Shown: positions 41,778 to 50,311 of the stretch, in pieces
Layout of the letters: each line of letters begins with the position of its first letter
Numbering within the stretch: the stretch's first letter is position 1
Source: an uncultured Gammaproteobacteria bacterium
GTDB lineage: Bacteria > Pseudomonadota > Gammaproteobacteria > Magnimaribacterales > Magnimaribacteraceae
Assembly (NCBI GenBank): GCA_913031395.1
Contig: CAJWDT010000003.1
Span: 17,765-81,764 of the forward strand
Reading direction: 5' to 3'
Length of the DNA: 64,000 nucleotides
Position numbers and translations under genes: made by a program
Notes under the pieces: generated by a model
What the model was told of the DNA's origin: nothing
The model's database searches: none
Seen by the model: only the letters and a program-made list of their open reading frames with translations

Positions 41778-42436
41778 ATTCTCTTCTCCATTTTTTTTCT
41801 GCTCACCGCAATTGCATTTTTGTACCTGAGGTCAATATATCTGTTATGATCGATTTTTCCTGAGTTCAGCTCAAACAATATAAGTTGCTCGAGACGTTCG
41901 AGCTGAACCCGGAAATCCCCTTTAGTAAAACTATACTTTGTGTCTTTATTATCATGTGCTTCTATAAAGCTAGAACCCATATGTTTGAAGCTTGTTAAAT
42001 GATCTCCTTTTAAATTCAAAATGTTTTGCAAAAGTCTCGCATAACTCAATAACTCTCCTACTTCACTGTCAGAACCATAAATTGAAATTAGTTTGAGTTC
42101 TTTACTTTCATCTATTGGGGTAATAATTCTTCCATCTTGAGTAAGAAATCTACCCCCATTTAATGAAGCTACTGGTTGATGTTCTTGAATCTCAACAACT
42201 ATCTTGTTGTCAAAATTTTGAGTTGCCTTTATCGTCGATATCCATGATCTTAAAAATATTTCATTCTTAATATTTACATCTTTATTATTAATATGGTCAG
42301 AAATTCTTGGCTCTAAAAGATCTATATTTGAAATAATTTCTTTAGTAGTTTTCAAAACAAAAGCCTGTTCTTTCGATATATTGTCTTGAGAGCATGCTGA
42401 GATAGCTATTACAAGGAGAACTAAATAAAGTCTCAT
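41774..42436 (-). CDS. ftsQ: FtsQ-like divisome protein with lipobox-like N-terminus
   Basis: 220 aa. FtsQ features are the end of the POTRA domain and beta-domain entry (KIVVEIQEHQPVASLNGG), and the terminal YIDLRYKNAIAVS strand that binds FtsB in E. coli. Identity is supported by position between ftsL and ftsA. The N-terminus is odd: only MR precedes about 12 hydrophobic residues ending I12-S-A-C15, a good lipobox, instead of a cytoplasmic tail plus full-length transmembrane helix. The ATG (overlapping the ftsL stop as ATGA, with GGAG upstream) seems right; no upstream start is visible in the nearby frame. Confidence 0.8.
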   Translation of the reverse strand: MRLYLVLLVIAISACSQDNISKEQAFVLKTTKEIISNIDLLEPRISDHINNKDVNIKNEIFLRSWISTIKATQNFDNKIVVEIQEHQPVASLNGGRFLTQDGRIITPIDESKELKLISIYGSDSEVGELLSYARLLQNILNLKGDHLTSFKHMGSSFIEAHDNKDTKYSFTKGDFRVQLERLEQLILFELNSGKIDHNRYIDLRYKNAIAVSRKKMEKRI

Positions 42437-42720
42437 TTGTTTTTCTCCACCATTATGTAGATACTATTTTTTGAATTAGGAACAATCATGCCTAGGCTTT
42501 CAGAAGCAAATTCTCTGAGAGATATATGATTTTTATAATACTTAACTTCTTCTAGAAGAATGTTAGATTGGAAAGATAAATTTTCTCTTTCCAATTGTAA
42601 TCTCTCTAATTCTGCAAAAGATTTTCTATATTCATAAGTTTGAAGTATCGATGAATAGCAACTAATAAATGATAAAACTATCAGTAATGATAAAAAGTAA
42701 GATTGGTTTATATTTATCAT
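42433..42720 (-). CDS. ftsL: Cell division protein FtsL
   Basis: 95 aa. One transmembrane helix (about residues 8-24) followed by a coiled coil (ELERLQLERENLSFQSNILL) and a short C-terminus (SLREFASESLGMIVP). It pairs with FtsB, encoded at 19.9 kb. It overlaps both rsmH and ftsQ by 4 bases. Confidence 0.88.
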   Translation of the reverse strand: MININQSYFLSLLIVLSFISCYSSILQTYEYRKSFAELERLQLERENLSFQSNILLEEVKYYKNHISLREFASESLGMIVPNSKNSIYIMVEKNK

Positions 42721-43598
42721 ACCTTTTCTGCCACCCTTAGAATTGCGCTTCTGCTTCTTGGATTTGTTGATATTTCATTCATAGTAGGTTTAAGAAATTT
42801 CTCTTTGAAATACTTAAACTCCACCTTTGAATTCAGTCTATCTTTACCCTGAAAAAATCTTTTAACAATTCGATCTTCCATTGAATGGAAACTTATAACT
42901 GCCAATCGACCTCCACAACACAGGACATAACTTGCAGCCTCTAAGACTTTTTGGAGTTCTTCTATTTCATCATTTATGTGCATCCTTATAGCTCTAAATG
43001 AATTAGTGGCCGGATGTTTTTTTGATCTTTTAAAAACACATGAAATAATAAGATCTGATAAATCCTTTGTAGATTTAATGGGGTTTTTTTCTCTTGTATC
43101 ACATATCTTTCCAGCTATTTTTCTCGATGCTCTTTCTTGTCCCAAAATCCATAGGACATCTTCTATTTCTTTTTTTGTAGCAGAATTAATCCATTCAGCA
43201 GCTGTTAAACCTTTTGAAGTATCTATTCTCATATCTAATGGGCCATTAGACTGGAAACTAAACCCTCTATTTGGATCATCAAGTTGAGTAGAAGAAATGC
43301 CGAGATCAATAAGAATGCCATCTATCTCTTCATTGGCAAAAATATTATGTAAATTAGAAAATGAATCGTGGATTAACTCAAACCTGTCATCTTCTGTGAA
43401 ATCAGAAGATAATTTTAGAGTTGCAGATTTATCTTTCTCAATTGAAACCAATTTTCCCTCTTCGCCAAGTTTTTTAAGTATCTCTAAAGAGTGTCCGCCT
43501 GCACCAAAAGTACAATCTATATATTTGCCATTTTGTTTGAAGACAAGATTCTCTAGTACTTCATCTACCATTACCGCTTCATGAGTGGCATTAATCAA
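42717..43598 (-). CDS. rsmH: 16S rRNA (cytosine-1402-N4) methyltransferase RsmH (MraW)
   Basis: 293 aa from a TTG at 43596-43598, preceded by GGAGGAG with 8-base spacing and overlapping the mraZ stop as TTGA. This gives MINATHEAVMVDEVLENL, matching the family start; the ATG at 43682 lies deep in mraZ and adds unrelated residues. SAM-binding YIDCTFGAGGHS, later GILIDLGISSTQLD and AVISFHSMEDRIVKRFF are conserved. Confidence 0.93.
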   Translation of the reverse strand: MINATHEAVMVDEVLENLVFKQNGKYIDCTFGAGGHSLEILKKLGEEGKLVSIEKDKSATLKLSSDFTEDDRFELIHDSFSNLHNIFANEEIDGILIDLGISSTQLDDPNRGFSFQSNGPLDMRIDTSKGLTAAEWINSATKKEIEDVLWILGQERASRKIAGKICDTREKNPIKSTKDLSDLIISCVFKRSKKHPATNSFRAIRMHINDEIEELQKVLEAASYVLCCGGRLAVISFHSMEDRIVKRFFQGKDRLNSKVEFKYFKEKFLKPTMNEISTNPRSRSAILRVAEKV

Positions 43599-44074
43599 AA
43601 TGGTATCTCCTCCAGAGTTGAGGGGAGATCTTCTATTAAATCTTCTCCAGATACCTGAAGACCAGATTGTTTTTTTTCCCAATTATCAAGATTCCAAAGC
43701 TCAAATTTTGAGCCCATACCTACCAAGGCTATATGTTCTTTCAATGTCAATCCGGCAAAATCTCTTAAAATTTGAGGTATGAGGAGTGTCATCCTTTCTC
43801 CTACTTCAAATTCAGTAACTGAGGCATTGCCTAATATCTTCCACTGGATGGATCTTACTTTCTGATTAAGACCACCGAGGGCTTCAAATTTTTGAGAAAT
43901 TTCTTTCCATAATTTACCTGGATAAATAATTAATGCGGGATATTGAGGGTCCTTAGTGATAATCATTTCACCTTCACAGCTTTTACGAAGCAGCTCTCTA
44001 TAACGAGCAGGTATAACGATTCTTCCCTTAGTATCAAGGGTAAGTGTGCTGGATCCATAAATACCTAAACTCAT
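43595..44074 (-). CDS. mraZ: MraZ, transcriptional regulator of the dcw cluster
   Basis: 159 aa with two AbrB-like SpoVT halves; the first reads LDTKGRIVIPARYRELL and the second VGERMTLLIPQILRDFAGL. MraZ represses its own operon through tandem direct repeats; such repeats lie 37-66 bases upstream (44111-44140). No Shine-Dalgarno is visible before the ATG, so translation initiation may be weak or near leaderless. Confidence 0.94.
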   Translation of the reverse strand: MSLGIYGSSTLTLDTKGRIVIPARYRELLRKSCEGEMIITKDPQYPALIIYPGKLWKEISQKFEALGGLNQKVRSIQWKILGNASVTEFEVGERMTLLIPQILRDFAGLTLKEHIALVGMGSKFELWNLDNWEKKQSGLQVSGEDLIEDLPSTLEEIPF

Positions 44075-44110
44075 TTTTTATATGCTGTATAGCAAGAAAT
44101 ATTACATTAT

Positions 44111-44140
44111 CTTGCACTTTTGCACACTTTTACACACTTT
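44111..44140 (-). promoter_or_regulatory. Triple 10-bp direct repeat, probable MraZ operator
   Basis: The minus strand reads three adjacent decamers: AAAGTGTGTA, AAAGTGTGCA, AAAGTGCAAG. The AAAGTG core repeats with exact 10-bp periodicity, placing it on one face of the helix. MraZ from other bacteria binds tandem repeats of this period, and the Mycoplasma boxes also have an AAAGTG core. It lies directly upstream of mraZ. Confidence 0.75.
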
Positions 44141-44239
44141 AATTGAAATTACTAGCTAAAATTTAAAGAAAAATACACCATATTTGTCACTGGTTATATC
44201 AAAAGCGTAAAAAGTAAAAAAGGAACGTAAATTTGAGAA

Positions 44240-44572
44240 GTGAGTCAGCCTATAAGCCGGGTTCTGTCGAGGATAATCATTCATCTAGATTTTGCGTCAC
44301 CACAAAACTCAAGCAACCTACCCTGGTCCAGCCAGGACTGACTAAAGGACCTCTATTTGGTCTTGCTCCAGACGGGGTTTACCATGCCATATACAGTTAC
44401 CTGATATGCGGTGCGCTCTTACCACACCTTTTCACCCTTACCTTATATAAGGCGGTTTATTTTCTGCTGCACTTTCCGTAGATTTACATCTCCCAGGAGT
44501 TACCTGGCGTCTCGTCCAATGGAGCCCGGACTTTCCTCTCAATATTTGAGCGATTATCTAGCTGACTCAATG
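44240..44572 (-). ncRNA. rnpB: RNase P RNA (type A)
   Basis: The minus strand carries the conserved cores GAGGAAAGTCCGGGCTCC near the 5' end, GGAAAGTGCAGCAGAAA, GGTAAACCCCGTCTGGAG, and ACAGAACCCGGCTTATAGGC near the 3' end. The ends pair as P1 (GAGTCAGC at 44561-44568 with GCTGACTC at 44242-44249). A T-rich run (CCTTTTTTACTTTTT) follows the 3' end. Ends are estimated to a few bases. Open frames on the plus strand over this locus are spurious. Confidence 0.95.
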
Positions 44573-44596
44573 CAATTGTATATTCAAAAGACTTGT

Positions 44597-45445
44597 TTAA
44601 GAAGGTTCTCCTTTAATCTTAATTTGATAGATAGTATTTCTTTTCTTTTTTAAGATTTCCGATCCTATTTCAAATGCTAATTTTTGATCTAATTTATTCA
44701 TGAGAATATCTAAAATTCTTTTATCCTCATTAGATATTTCTTTATCAAATGTTTCAGCAATTCCTTCAATAACTATTACAAATTCTCCTTTTGAACCAAA
44801 TTCAGATTCGTTAATTAATCTTGAGACAGTCTTAATATCCCCACGGTACACTGTTTCATGAAGTTTAGTCATTTCTCTAGCAATCATTAATCTAGTATCA
44901 CTAGAAAGCGTATTTTCGAATATATTTAAAAGTTTATTAATACGTCTACCAGATTCGAAAATTATAGAAGTAGATGAAGAGGATTTTATTTTGTTTAAAA
45001 GTATTTTTTTATCTTTCTCTTTATTGGGAAAAAATCCATAAAAAGTAAAATTTTCTAGATTAAAACCAGATATAGTTGCTGCCGTTACTACAGAAGTTAC
45101 ACCTGGAATAGGGATAATTGAGATATTGGCTTCAATAGCACTTTTAACAAAATGATGACCTGGATCAGAGATGAGCGGAGTTCCAGCATCACTAATTAGA
45201 GCTATGTCTTTGCCTAATTTAAGTTCATTTATTAACGAGTTAGTTTTACTTTTTTCAGAAAATTTGTGATAAGAGGTGATCTTTGTATGGATGTTATATT
45301 TATTAAATAATACTTTAGAAACTCTCGTGTCTTCGGCTGCACAAAGATCAACTTTATTAAGCACTTCAATCGCCCGTAATGTAATATCATCTAGATTACC
45401 AATTGGGGTAGAGACAATATATAAAGATCCGTAATCCTTAGTCAT
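44597..45445 (-). CDS. rsmI: 16S rRNA (cytidine-1402-2'-O) methyltransferase RsmI
   Basis: 282 aa. The start LYIVSTPIGNLDDITLRAIEVL and LISDAGTPLISDPG, PIPGVTSVVTA are the tetrapyrrole-methylase-fold signatures of RsmI. It methylates the same nucleotide (C1402) as RsmH encoded 1 kb away. The start is only 6 bases from the divergent lpoA-like start, and its 3' end must contain the rnpB promoter. Confidence 0.95.
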   Translation of the reverse strand: MTKDYGSLYIVSTPIGNLDDITLRAIEVLNKVDLCAAEDTRVSKVLFNKYNIHTKITSYHKFSEKSKTNSLINELKLGKDIALISDAGTPLISDPGHHFVKSAIEANISIIPIPGVTSVVTAATISGFNLENFTFYGFFPNKEKDKKILLNKIKSSSSTSIIFESGRRINKLLNIFENTLSSDTRLMIAREMTKLHETVYRGDIKTVSRLINESEFGSKGEFVIVIEGIAETFDKEISNEDKRILDILMNKLDQKLAFEIGSEILKKKRNTIYQIKIKGEPS

Positions 45446-45451
45446 AAATAC

Positions 45452-46582
45452 ATGAAAAATAAAATCTTAATCTTGCTCATTTTTGTAACTAGTGGATGTT
45501 CTTCTATCCCAAGACTAACTCAAAATGATTCAATAGATACTCTTATTCAAAAACCAGATCTCAACTATAAAACAAACTCTCTACCAAAAGTAATAAATAT
45601 ATTTTACTCAAATGAAAGAGAAGGCTATAAATTGCCAGATGAAGTCCAAGGTTTTCTCGAAAATTATTATTTTTATAAATTAAAAATTCAATATCAACCT
45701 AAATTGACTCTAATCTCCTTGGATTCTAAATCATGCAATAATCAAAATAATATTTCAGATTTAAATATAATTTTTGATATAAGCCATAATCAAGAAATAT
45801 TCAGTGCTTCGCCCTGTCTTAAAACACTCACCAAATCTAAGACCCTTTTTGTATCCAATAAAGACAATGACGCATTAAGTTTTGGTAGCTATTTCTTTAT
45901 TTCACGTAAAAAGGAGGAAGAGAAATTACTAAATCTTATATCTTCTAAAAATAATATCGCTGTAATTGACTCTACTAAAACTTTAGATGCTCCGAAAATC
46001 ATCCAGTATCTAGTTGATCAAGATAAAACCGTAGCAGAGCAAAGGACTTATTCTAATAAACAAAATAGTCAAAATATGTTTTCTGAGGTACTAATGGTAG
46101 ATAGAAGTAAAGAGAGATTAAGAAAGTTATCTAGAAGATTATCTTTAGAAATTAGTGGTAATCCCCGAACAAGAAAAGATATTGATACCTTTGTCCTTTC
46201 TGTAGGATTGGATACGGCAAGAAACCTAAAACCTGCATTGGAGTATATAACCGAGAATGAACTGGAAATCTTTATTTTAAATAACTGGGAATCAAATATT
46301 GCCTACGATGCTTCTGATAAAGATTTAATAGGTTCTATTAATTCAGATATTCCTTTTATGATGCCTATTAAGGCTCCTGACTTCTTAAAAAGCTCAAAAA
46401 GAACAAGAGAGTTTGCAATTGGCTACGATACCTTTGAAATTATTATGCTGAAATATGGAAGAAGTATGCCTCGGAACTTTGAGTATAAAGGGTTGACTGG
46501 AAAGTTAGATATTTCTGGACAAATAATTTCCAGAAAGCCTTATGTTTTTAAAATAACAAATGAAGGTATTAAAATTTTATAA
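45452..46582 (+). CDS. lpoA: LpoA-like lipoprotein (LppC family), lacking the N-terminal TPR domain
   Basis: 376 aa against about 680 for E. coli LpoA. A lipoprotein signal ends at VTSGCSS. The C-terminal half has the LppC pattern: RLRKLSRRLSLEISGNPRTR, DIDTFVLSVGLDTARNLKPAL, a FAIGYDTFEI segment and a final GLTGKLDISGQIISRK. Divergence from rsmI is the conserved arrangement. LpoA activates PBP1A from the outer membrane; whether this short protein still does so is unknown. Confidence 0.7.
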   Translation: MKNKILILLIFVTSGCSSIPRLTQNDSIDTLIQKPDLNYKTNSLPKVINIFYSNEREGYKLPDEVQGFLENYYFYKLKIQYQPKLTLISLDSKSCNNQNNISDLNIIFDISHNQEIFSASPCLKTLTKSKTLFVSNKDNDALSFGSYFFISRKKEEEKLLNLISSKNNIAVIDSTKTLDAPKIIQYLVDQDKTVAEQRTYSNKQNSQNMFSEVLMVDRSKERLRKLSRRLSLEISGNPRTRKDIDTFVLSVGLDTARNLKPALEYITENELEIFILNNWESNIAYDASDKDLIGSINSDIPFMMPIKAPDFLKSSKRTREFAIGYDTFEIIMLKYGRSMPRNFEYKGLTGKLDISGQIISRKPYVFKITNEGIKIL

Positions 46583-46584
46583 AC

Positions 46585-47223
46585 CTATGTTGATCTGATA
46601 TCTCTTTCGAGCTCAGACAGACTATTAATAAAGCAGGGTTTCGTGAATACTCTTTGCATATACTCATAAATAGGTTTCGTTTTAGCGTCTTTTTGAAGCT
46701 CAATGTCTATTAGTGGCAACCTCCATAGGATTGGAGCAATACAACAATCAACTAAACTAAATTCATCAGACATAAAGTAAGGTTTCTCTTTTAAAATTTG
46801 AGACATTCCAAGAATCTGAGCTTTTAAATCAGCTCGAAGCTTTTTGGCCTTAGCTTCTGTTTGATTTCCGGCTATCAATTCATCAAATATTCCACACCAG
46901 TCTTTCTCTATTCTCTGCATGAATAATCTAATATGGGCTCTAGATACAGGATAAACTGGAAGGAGTGGAGGATGAGGAAATCTTTCATCTAAATATTCCA
47001 TTAAAATGTTGGAATCGTATAAACAAACATCTCTGTCAACAAGGACAGGAAGTTCAGCATAAGGACTAACTTCTAAGATTTCAGCACTTAGATTATTTGC
47101 GTCTGAATCAATAATTTCGCTAGTTACACCCTTCTCCTCCATAACAATTCTTACTCTGTGACTGTAATGATCCATTTGATCTGAGAAAAGGGCCATTGAC
47201 GTTCTATTACTAAGGGATACCAT
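46585..47223 (-). CDS. sspA: Stringent starvation protein A (GST-fold RNA polymerase partner)
   Basis: 212 aa with a thioredoxin-like N-terminal domain (MALFSDQMDHYSHRVRIVMEEKGV) and a GST-type helical domain with SLVDCCIAPILWRLP. SspA binds RNA polymerase. It is last in the rplM-rpsI-petABC-sspA run; sspB does not follow. Two bases separate its stop from the convergent lpoA stop. Confidence 0.92.
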   Translation of the reverse strand: MVSLSNRTSMALFSDQMDHYSHRVRIVMEEKGVTSEIIDSDANNLSAEILEVSPYAELPVLVDRDVCLYDSNILMEYLDERFPHPPLLPVYPVSRAHIRLFMQRIEKDWCGIFDELIAGNQTEAKAKKLRADLKAQILGMSQILKEKPYFMSDEFSLVDCCIAPILWRLPLIDIELQKDAKTKPIYEYMQRVFTKPCFINSLSELERDIRST

Positions 47224-47242
47224 AAAAACTCCGGTTGGGAAA

Positions 47243-48082
47243 TTAGTGAAGATCTTTCTTAAATTCTCTATAGAGAAGATAACTAAGCATTGTGAAAATA
47301 AATAAGTACAAGAGAGTATAGGTTCCTATAGTCTCCCTTTCGATCTTCATCGGGTCGGTCATATAAGCTAGGAAGTTTGTTAAATCTAGCATAGCAATAT
47401 CAAACTCTTCGGGACTTAATTGGCCTGAGCCTGGATCTACTTCAAGAAATCCACATTGCTCTTTTGTAAGTTGTTCGCCTGTTAAAGGGTCTTGTTTGAA
47501 ACCTCCATTTTCAGCAAAAGATGGCATTTGCTTGCATATAGACCTTGGTATTCCTTGCAATCCAGCCAGGACATGTGGCATTCCAACGTTCTCATAAACC
47601 TTATTATTGACTCCTAAAGGTCTTGATTCATCAAGATAAAAACTCTTTAAATATGTATAAACCCAGTCTGCACCTCTTAGTCCAGCTTCAAGAGTTAGGT
47701 CAGGAGGAGTATTACCGAACCATTCTTTTGCTTCTTTGGGATCCATTCCAACTTGAATAAGATCACCTATTTTTTGATCTCCAAAAATAAGATTTTCTTT
47801 GAACATCTCTAGAGGAATTTCTAGATCTTCTGAAACTTTTTTATATCTTGCGTACTTTAAGGAATGGCACCCTAAGCAATAGTTCATATAAATCTGGGCT
47901 CCCCTCTGGAGTGAAGCTTTGTCGCTCGCATCTACATATGCAGTATCACACTCGCCTTTGGTAAGACCGTCCTCTGATAGATAGTTACCACATGCTGCAC
48001 CACTAGCTGCATTAAGGTTAAGCGAATTAAAGAAAGCAAATACAAATATAAATGCTCCTATAGTTGACCATAACTTATTCAT
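47243..48082 (-). CDS. petC: Cytochrome c1 of the bc1 complex
   Basis: 279 aa. A signal peptide (residues 1-25) is followed by the haem c motif CLGCH with the LKYARY continuation typical of c1, an axial-ligand region near PRSICKQMPSF, and a C-terminal transmembrane anchor (TLLYLFIFTMLSYLLY). It passes electrons to soluble cytochromes. It overlaps petB by 4 bases. Confidence 0.95.
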   Translation of the reverse strand: MNKLWSTIGAFIFVFAFFNSLNLNAASGAACGNYLSEDGLTKGECDTAYVDASDKASLQRGAQIYMNYCLGCHSLKYARYKKVSEDLEIPLEMFKENLIFGDQKIGDLIQVGMDPKEAKEWFGNTPPDLTLEAGLRGADWVYTYLKSFYLDESRPLGVNNKVYENVGMPHVLAGLQGIPRSICKQMPSFAENGGFKQDPLTGEQLTKEQCGFLEVDPGSGQLSPEEFDIAMLDLTNFLAYMTDPMKIERETIGTYTLLYLFIFTMLSYLLYREFKKDLH

Positions 48083-49317
48083 GAAAGTTGAATTCTATCC
48101 GGTACAGGCTTACAGGTTTCATATTTGGTATATATAGGCATTAGTAAAAAGTAAGCAAAGTAAGTAACTGTAAAAAATTGAGCCATTAGTGTTCTTAGTG
48201 GAGTAGAAGTTACAGATCCTAAGTAACCTAAAACAAAAAAACTTAAGACAAATAAAGCCAAGAAAAATTTACTGTAAACACCTTTATACTTAATTGATTT
48301 AACAGGGCTTCGATCTAACCACGGAAGTGCTACAAATATAGCTATCCCAGCTGCCATAACAACAAAGCCAAGAAATTTGGCAGTAAGGCCAAACAATGGA
48401 AAAGTTATAGCTCTCAACATTGCGTAGTAAGGCGTGTAATACCATGAAGGGACAATATGTTCTGGAGTTTTTAAATTATCTGCAGCTTCGTAATTTACGT
48501 ATTCAATTACATAACCTCCACCATCAGGGTAAAAGAACATAATTGCTACAAAGAAAATTAAGAAGACTCCTATGGCATAAAGGTCATGAGTAATGTCATA
48601 TGGGAAAAAAGGTTTTGTATCTAAAGGTACACCATCTTCATCTTTGAATTTTTTAACGTCTACACCGTCGGGATTATTTGATCCTACTTCATGAAGTGCC
48701 AATATATGAACAAAAACAACCGCTATTAAAGCTAATGGCAGAAGAACAACATGAAATGCAAATAGTCTATTTAAAGTTATGCCAGAGATAAGGTAGTCTC
48801 CCCTTATCCAGGTCAATAGATCTTCTCCTATGTAAGGAATTGAGCCAAATAAAGACATAATCACTTGGGCAGCCCAAAAAGACATTTGACCCCATGGCAA
48901 TACATATCCTGTGAATCCGAGCATGCAAAGAAGTAAATAAGTTATCCAACCGAGGACCCAGAGCAATTCTCGGGGCTTCTGATAAGATCCGTACATCATA
49001 CCCCTAAACATGTGAAGAAATATTAGTGCGAAGAAAGCAGAAGCACCGGTTGTATGCATATAGCGAATAATATATCCATACTCTACATCTCTCATGATGT
49101 ACTGTATTGAAGCAAATGCTCCTTCAGCGGTAGGTTCATAGTTCATTAAGAGCCAGATACCTGAAGCAAGCTGAATTACCAATACAACGACTAAAAGTAC
49201 ACCCGCTAGATACCAGATATTCATATTAATAGGTGCTGGATATTTTGTAAGGTGTCTTTCAATAGTTGCGGTTAAAGGCAATCTATCATCAAACCAATTC
49301 ATTATTTTTGTGACCAT
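48079..49317 (-). CDS. petB: Cytochrome b of the bc1 complex
   Basis: 412 aa multi-pass protein. Haem-ligand histidines in YMHTTGASAFF and FHVVLLPLALI, GYVLPWGQMSFW at the Qo site, and a PEHIVPSWYYTPYYA block (PEWY-like) are visible. It shares one base with petA and 4 with petC. Confidence 0.96.
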   Translation of the reverse strand: MVTKIMNWFDDRLPLTATIERHLTKYPAPINMNIWYLAGVLLVVVLVIQLASGIWLLMNYEPTAEGAFASIQYIMRDVEYGYIIRYMHTTGASAFFALIFLHMFRGMMYGSYQKPRELLWVLGWITYLLLCMLGFTGYVLPWGQMSFWAAQVIMSLFGSIPYIGEDLLTWIRGDYLISGITLNRLFAFHVVLLPLALIAVVFVHILALHEVGSNNPDGVDVKKFKDEDGVPLDTKPFFPYDITHDLYAIGVFLIFFVAIMFFYPDGGGYVIEYVNYEAADNLKTPEHIVPSWYYTPYYAMLRAITFPLFGLTAKFLGFVVMAAGIAIFVALPWLDRSPVKSIKYKGVYSKFFLALFVLSFFVLGYLGSVTSTPLRTLMAQFFTVTYFAYFLLMPIYTKYETCKPVPDRIQLS

Positions 49318-49913
49318 TAAGCTACATCTCCATCTTCACCAATGACTAAAATGTCATCGGATTTAAAATAGTGGGGGGGCACAGTCAAATTGTCAGGTGC
49401 AGGAACTCCTGTATAAACTCTTCCAGCTAAGTCAAACTTTGATCCATGACATGGACAGAAAAAACCTCCCTGCCATTCTGAATCAAAATCAACAACTCCT
49501 AGTTGAGGATAATATTTTGGTGCACATCCTAAATGTGTGCACACTGCAGACAAAACAGATATACCTGTTTTTCTAGATCTGTATTTATTCTTTGCATAAG
49601 AAGGTTGAACTTGTGTTTCAGAATCAGGGTCAGCTAACCTTTCTAAATTTTTATCTATCTCACTTAGTGACTCTTCTGAATGTTTAACGACATATATTGG
49701 GGTTCCTCTCCACTCAACAATTATCATTTCTCCTGGAGCCAACTTACTAATATCCGCTAAAGCTGGGGCACCAGCTGCTTCAGCTGCAGCACTCGGATTA
49801 AAAGCACTTATGAAAGGAACAGCCGCTCCAGCAATGCCTACGGCACCTACTGCAGAAGTAGCGCCTATTAGAAATTTTCTTCTTCCTGGATTAGGAGGAG
49901 ATTTTGGCTGCAT
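49317..49913 (-). CDS. petA: Rieske iron-sulfur subunit of the bc1 complex
   Basis: 198 aa. The N-terminal [16 protein letters not shown] is a twin-arginine signal anchor. The [2Fe-2S] ligands are in CTHLGC and CPCHGSKFD. It begins 1 base after the rpsI stop, so it is almost certainly translated from the ribosomal protein mRNA. Confidence 0.96.
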   Translation of the reverse strand: MQPKSPPNPGRRKFLIGATSAVGAVGIAGAAVPFISAFNPSAAAEAAGAPALADISKLAPGEMIIVEWRGTPIYVVKHSEESLSEIDKNLERLADPDSETQVQPSYAKNKYRSRKTGISVLSAVCTHLGCAPKYYPQLGVVDFDSEWQGGFFCPCHGSKFDLAGRVYTGVPAPDNLTVPPHYFKSDDILVIGEDGDVA

Positions 49914-49914
49914 A

Positions 49915-50301
49915 TTACCTTTTCGAGTATTGAGGTCTTTTTCTTGCTTTTCTTAGACCAACTTTTTTCCTTTCAACTTTTCTAGAATCTCTTGTCAAAA
50001 ACCCTTCTTGTTTAAGTATAGGCTTTAAGGTCTCATCGTACTCAACTAAAGCTCTAGCAATTCCTAATCTGATTGCACCAGCTTGGCCGAAACTCCCTCC
50101 GCCTGAAACTGTTGCTTTAATATCTATTCCTTGAGTTAGTTCGGTAGAAACTAATGGCTGCTTGACAACCATCTGCGCTACCTCTCTTCCAAAATAAACT
50201 TCAAGTTTCTTTTTATTTACTGTGATTTCGCCTGTTCCTTTTTGAAGAAAGACTCTTGCCGTTGAGGTTTTTCTTCTACCTACTGTAATTATTTGATCCA
50301 A
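49915..50301 (-). CDS. rpsI: Ribosomal protein uS9
   Basis: 128 aa. [13 protein letters not shown] at the start, [19 protein letters not shown] and the terminal [17 protein letters not shown] are conserved; the C-terminal KR tail reaches the decoding site. Ten bases after rplM. Confidence 0.98.
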   Translation of the reverse strand: MDQIITVGRRKTSTARVFLQKGTGEITVNKKKLEVYFGREVAQMVVKQPLVSTELTQGIDIKATVSGGGSFGQAGAIRLGIARALVEYDETLKPILKQEGFLTRDSRKVERKKVGLRKARKRPQYSKR

Positions 50302-50311
50302 TTTATTTTTC

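Noticed and set aside
43599..43682. ATG start for rsmH inside mraZ
   Set aside because: It adds residues unlike the family and lacks the strong ribosome-binding site that precedes the TTG at 43598.
44233..44653. Two plus-strand open frames of about 80 codons
   Set aside because: They lie over RNase P RNA on the other strand and match its conserved helices; there is no coding evidence.
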